A DNA stretch of 64,000 bases from contig JAOAIT010000007.1 in assembly GCA_026414565.1 (NCBI GenBank), positions 1 through 64,000 of the forward strand. Direction: 5' to 3'. The notes beneath the pieces were generated by a model. It searched no databases, was not told where the DNA came from, and saw only the letters and a list, made by a program, of their open reading frames with translations. Below are positions 61,221-64,000 of the stretch, one piece after another (the stretch's first letter is position 1; every line of letters begins with the position of its first letter). A program made the position numbers and the translations under genes. Origin of the DNA: Verrucomicrobiia bacterium. GTDB taxonomy: Bacteria; Verrucomicrobiota; Verrucomicrobiia; Limisphaerales; Fontisphaeraceae.

Positions 61221-62546
61221 ATGGACATCAAGCTGCCAAATTTGGGCGAAGGCGCTGAATCCGGCGTAGTGGTCAGCATCTTGGTCAACGTGGGTGACGA
61301 AATCAGCGAAGGCCAGAACATCATTGAATTGGAGACCGGCAAGGCGGTGGCCTCCATTCCCGCCAGCGCCGGGGGAAAGGTGGAGTCCATCCGGGTAAAA
61401 GTGGGTGACAAAATCACGCCCGGCACCGTTATTTTGACCGTCAGCGGCGGGGGAGCGCCCGCTGCCGCACCGGCGCCAGCGCCAGCGGCCGCCAAAGCCC
61501 GGCCCGCCCCGGCGCGCCCGGCCGCCCCGCCTCCCGCCGAAGAAGCTGCGCCGGCGGAGGAGGTGGAGACAGAGGCGGAGGCCATGCCTTCGGTGGAAAG
61601 CACCGAGCAATACTTCACTCCGCCGGCCTCTCCCACCATTCGCAAGCTGGCGCGGGAGTTGGGCATTGATTTGCGGCGGGTCAAAGGCTCGCAGCACGGC
61701 GGGCGCATTGTGATGGAGGATTTGCGCCGGTACATCCAGGGGTTGATTCGGGCCGTGGAAAAGGCCCGCAGCGCGCCGGCGACTCCGGCGGCGGGTGGTC
61801 CGGCGGCCGCGGCCCCGGTGAGCATTGACTTTGCCCAGTGGGGGCCGGTGACCCGCGCGCCGTTCAGTCCGCTGCGGCAGGTGCTTTCGCGGCGGCTGGT
61901 GGAGAGTGTGAACACTCTGCCGCAGGTGACGCAGTTTGACGAGGCCGACATTACCGGCCTGCTGGCGCTGCGGCAGCAGTACGCCGCGGCCTACGAAGCC
62001 AAGGGGGCACGGCTGACGCTGACGGGTTTTGCCATGATTGCTTTGGTGGCGGTGCTGAAGAAGCATCCCATTTTCAACAGCAGCCTGGATGAGGTAACAC
62101 AGGAGATTGTCTATAAAAATTATTATCACATTGGCATTGCGGTGGACACCGAGGCCGGCCTGCTGGTGCCGGTGATCCGCGACGCGGATCGCAAGAGTCT
62201 CCTGGAGTTGTCCCTGGCGCTGGTGGAAGTGGCCAACAAGGCACGCGAGCGCAAGCTGGCGCCGGCCGACATGCAGGGCGGCACCTGTACCATTTCGAAT
62301 CAAGGTCCGCTGGGGGGCGGCCATTTCACGCCGATTGTCAACAAGCCCGAATGCGCCATTTTGGGGTTGGGCCGCGGCGCGTTGAAACCGGTGGTGCAGC
62401 CGGATGGCGCGGTGGCGCCACGCACGCTGCTGCCCCTGGCGTTGTCCTACGATCACCGGCTGGTGGATGGCGCGCAGGCGGCGCGATTCATCACCGATTT
62501 GCGGGCTTTTCTGGAAAATTTCCCGGCCGAACTGGTGAAGATTTAA
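61221..62546 (+). CDS. aceF: Dihydrolipoamide acetyltransferase E2 of pyruvate dehydrogenase
   Basis: The 441-residue E2 has one N-terminal lipoyl domain (lipoylated K41 in LETGKAV), an Ala/Pro-rich flexible linker, a peripheral subunit-binding domain (~134-176, TPPASPTIRKLARELGIDL) and the catalytic domain (~210-441) with the active-site SYDHRLVDG. It transfers the acetyl group to CoA. One lipoyl domain is fewer than the three of E. coli but common elsewhere. Start is ATG 61221; upstream in-frame sequence to 60912 is discarded because it overlaps miaB. Confidence 0.95.
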   Translation: MDIKLPNLGEGAESGVVVSILVNVGDEISEGQNIIELETGKAVASIPASAGGKVESIRVKVGDKITPGTVILTVSGGGAPAAAPAPAPAAAKARPAPARPAAPPPAEEAAPAEEVETEAEAMPSVESTEQYFTPPASPTIRKLARELGIDLRRVKGSQHGGRIVMEDLRRYIQGLIRAVEKARSAPATPAAGGPAAAAPVSIDFAQWGPVTRAPFSPLRQVLSRRLVESVNTLPQVTQFDEADITGLLALRQQYAAAYEAKGARLTLTGFAMIALVAVLKKHPIFNSSLDEVTQEIVYKNYYHIGIAVDTEAGLLVPVIRDADRKSLLELSLALVEVANKARERKLAPADMQGGTCTISNQGPLGGGHFTPIVNKPECAILGLGRGALKPVVQPDGAVAPRTLLPLALSYDHRLVDGAQAARFITDLRAFLENFPAELVKI

Positions 62547-62585
62547 CCTGCCGGACAATCAACCTGCCGTCGGCAACGATGGCGC

Positions 62586-64000
62586 ATGTCATTTATGGAA
62601 CCGATCAAGACTGATTTAGTCGTCCTGGGCGCCGGCCCGGGCGGATATGCGGCGGCGTTTTATGCCGCTGATCTGGGCAAGAAGGTGATTCTGGTGGATC
62701 AATCCCCCCGTTTGGGCGGGGTGTGCTTGAATGAGGGCTGCATCCCTTCCAAGGCGCTGTTGCATGCCACCAAGGTGCTCACGGAGGCTAAAACGTTTGC
62801 CGAACACGGCATCGTTTTTGGCGAACCCAAAATTGACGTGAGCAAGCTGCGGGCGTGGAAGGATTCCGTGCTTCAGCGCCTCGGGGCCGGTGTGGCCAGC
62901 CTGGCCAAGATGCGGCAGGTCACGGTCATGACCGGCCGGGGTTACTTTGAAAGCTCGGATTTGCTGCGGGTGGAAACGCCCGAAGGCCAGAAATTTCTGA
63001 CCTACGACAAGGCCATCATTGCGGTGGGCAGCAAGCCGGCCATGCCCCGGGCCTTTGATCTGGGCAATCCCCGCGTGATGACCTCGCGCGAGGCGCTGGA
63101 GCTGCCGGACATCCCGGCAGATTTGCTGGTCATAGGCGGGGGCTATATCGGGATGGAGTTGGGGACGGTGTATGCCGCCCTGGGCAGCCGGGTGACGGTG
63201 GTCGAGGCGCTGGACAACATCCTCTCGGGCGCCGATCCGGACCTGGCGCGGCCGGTGGTGAACTACGCCCGGAAAAATTTCCGCGAGCTGCGCGTTAAAA
63301 CGCGGGTGCTCGACATGGCCACCGCCGGCAAACAAATCCGCGTGCTCATGGATGTGAATGGCGAGCGGGTGGAGGAGTTGTACGACCGCGTGCTGGTGTC
63401 GGTGGGCCGGGTGCCCAACGGCGAGGACATCGGGCTGGAAAACACGCGGGTCATCCGCGATGAAAAGGGGTTCATCAAGGTCAACGAGCGGATGGAGACT
63501 ACGGATCCGAAATTGCTGGCGATTGGAGACATTGCCGGCGGTGTGCTCCTGGCGCACAAGGCCCACAAGGAAGCGCGGGTGGCGATCGAGAGCCTGTGCG
63601 GGGAGGCCAGTGTGTTCAAGGATGTGGTCATCCCCGCCGTGGTGTTCACCGAGCCGGAGCTGGCCTGGTGCGGCTTGACGGAAGAGGAGGCCCGCCAGAA
63701 GGGCATCAAGGTGGAGGTGGCCAAATTCCCGTGGGCCGCCAGTGGCCGGGCGATGACGTTCGACAAGACGGAGGGCATGACCAAGTTGATCATTGACCCG
63801 GAAAGCGAGCGCATCCTCGGGGCGGGCATTGTGGGGCACGGGGCGGGGGAGCTGATTGCCGAAGGGGTGCTGGCGGTGGAGATGGGGGCCACGGCGCATG
63901 ATCTGGCGGCATGCATTCATCCGCATCCCACCCTCTCGGAAACTTTCATGGAGGCCGCCGAGGTCTTCTACGGTTACGCCACCCATGCCTATTCCCGGCG
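62586..64000 (+). CDS. lpd: Dihydrolipoyl dehydrogenase E3 (partial, runs off the window)
   Basis: The E3 flavoprotein reoxidises the E2 lipoyl group. FAD-binding GAGPGGYAAAFY, the redox-active disulfide GGVCLNEGCIPSKAL and the NAD-binding GGGYIGMELG are present. The HPHPTLSE active-site His-Glu is reached close to the window end, so the ~471 visible residues are nearly the full protein, but no stop codon is seen before 64000. Start is ATG 62586, with ATG 62595 also possible. It is 39 bp after aceF, so E2 and E3 form an operon. Confidence 0.94.
   Translation, partial: MSFMEPIKTDLVVLGAGPGGYAAAFYAADLGKKVILVDQSPRLGGVCLNEGCIPSKALLHATKVLTEAKTFAEHGIVFGEPKIDVSKLRAWKDSVLQRLGAGVASLAKMRQVTVMTGRGYFESSDLLRVETPEGQKFLTYDKAIIAVGSKPAMPRAFDLGNPRVMTSREALELPDIPADLLVIGGGYIGMELGTVYAALGSRVTVVEALDNILSGADPDLARPVVNYARKNFRELRVKTRVLDMATAGKQIRVLMDVNGERVEELYDRVLVSVGRVPNGEDIGLENTRVIRDEKGFIKVNERMETTDPKLLAIGDIAGGVLLAHKAHKEARVAIESLCGEASVFKDVVIPAVVFTEPELAWCGLTEEEARQKGIKVEVAKFPWAASGRAMTFDKTEGMTKLIIDPESERILGAGIVGHGAGELIAEGVLAVEMGATAHDLAACIHPHPTLSETFMEAAEVFYGYATHAYSR

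Noticed and set aside
62616-63986. A 456-codon minus-strand frame opposite lpd
   Set aside because: Lpd flavoprotein motifs on the plus strand explain the region.

Overview
The window looks like chromosomal DNA of a high-GC, Gram-negative bacterium of the Planctomycetes-Verrucomicrobia-Chlamydiae group, most likely a free-living polysaccharide-degrading member of Verrucomicrobiota (Limisphaerales/Pedosphaerales-like). This placement is an inference from gene content: PQQ-type beta-propeller secreted proteins, a Tat-exported Gfo/Idh/MocA oxidoreductase, a PEGA-repeat Ser/Thr kinase, a prepilin-like protein, a uroporphyrinogen-decarboxylase-family protein, and large secreted repeat proteins that end in an R-R-F-Y-R type C-terminal domain. 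No phage, insertion sequence, CRISPR array or plasmid function was seen, so the window reads as a core chromosome segment with many lineage-specific secreted proteins.

Layout. 1-700: 3' end of a 23S rRNA gene, a 5S rRNA gene and a terminator. 0.8-2.8 kb: a secreted GH27 alpha-galactosidase. 2.9-7.3 kb (minus): a coiled-coil membrane protein, ribH, ribBA and lspA. 7.4-10.6 kb (minus): a chain in which four genes overlap by 4 bp (pseudopilin, metal-binding lipoprotein, ABC ATPase, ABC permease). 10.9-16.4 kb: an 1849-residue membrane Ser/Thr kinase with about ten PEGA-like repeats and an FGE-like domain. 16.5-19.2 kb: small conserved proteins (CarD/DUF3553-like, DUF2270, HNH nuclease, DUF192 lipoprotein). 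19.2-26.5 kb: a giant PQQ-type propeller, a GH5-type enzyme and an ankyrin protein. 26.5-30.8 kb (minus): rpmI, rplT, pheS, pheT. 30.9-37.3 kb: an Ig-repeat secreted protein, the Gfo/Idh/MocA oxidoreductase and an MFS (FucP-like) transporter with an insertion. 38-39.8 kb: aspS. 40-46.2 kb: small proteins, a second clan-A glycoside hydrolase and a second propeller protein. 46.3-49.2 kb: ferredoxin, cinA and a URO-D family protein. 49.4-53.1 kb: a six-repeat secreted protein and a DUF4412-like protein. 53.3-64 kb: pyruvate dehydrogenase E1, an ECF sigma operon, typA, miaB, pyruvate dehydrogenase E2 and the start of E3 (lpd), which runs off the window.

How the parts work together. The glycoside hydrolases, sugar-type transporter and Tat oxidoreductase fit growth on plant or algal polysaccharides. 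The three pyruvate dehydrogenase genes make one complex but are split into two loci by the sigma-factor operon, typA and miaB. Translation genes (rRNA, L35, L20, PheRS, AspRS, TypA, MiaB) and riboflavin genes form the housekeeping backbone.

The most unusual items are: the 4-bp-overlapping operon that joins a type IV pilin-like protein to a metal ABC transporter whose binding protein lacks most of the usual histidine ligands; the kinase with an FGE-like domain that seems to lack its catalytic cysteines; two exported propeller proteins that carry a decayed Rossmann methyltransferase-like segment; the MFS transporter with a roughly 150-residue loop insertion; and an ECF sigma operon with a recognisable ECF-type promoter very close to its start codon. 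Many starts have no clear Shine-Dalgarno sequence, and several predicted promoters lie within about 15 bases of the start codon. Function calls are by eye from family motifs; no database search was run.
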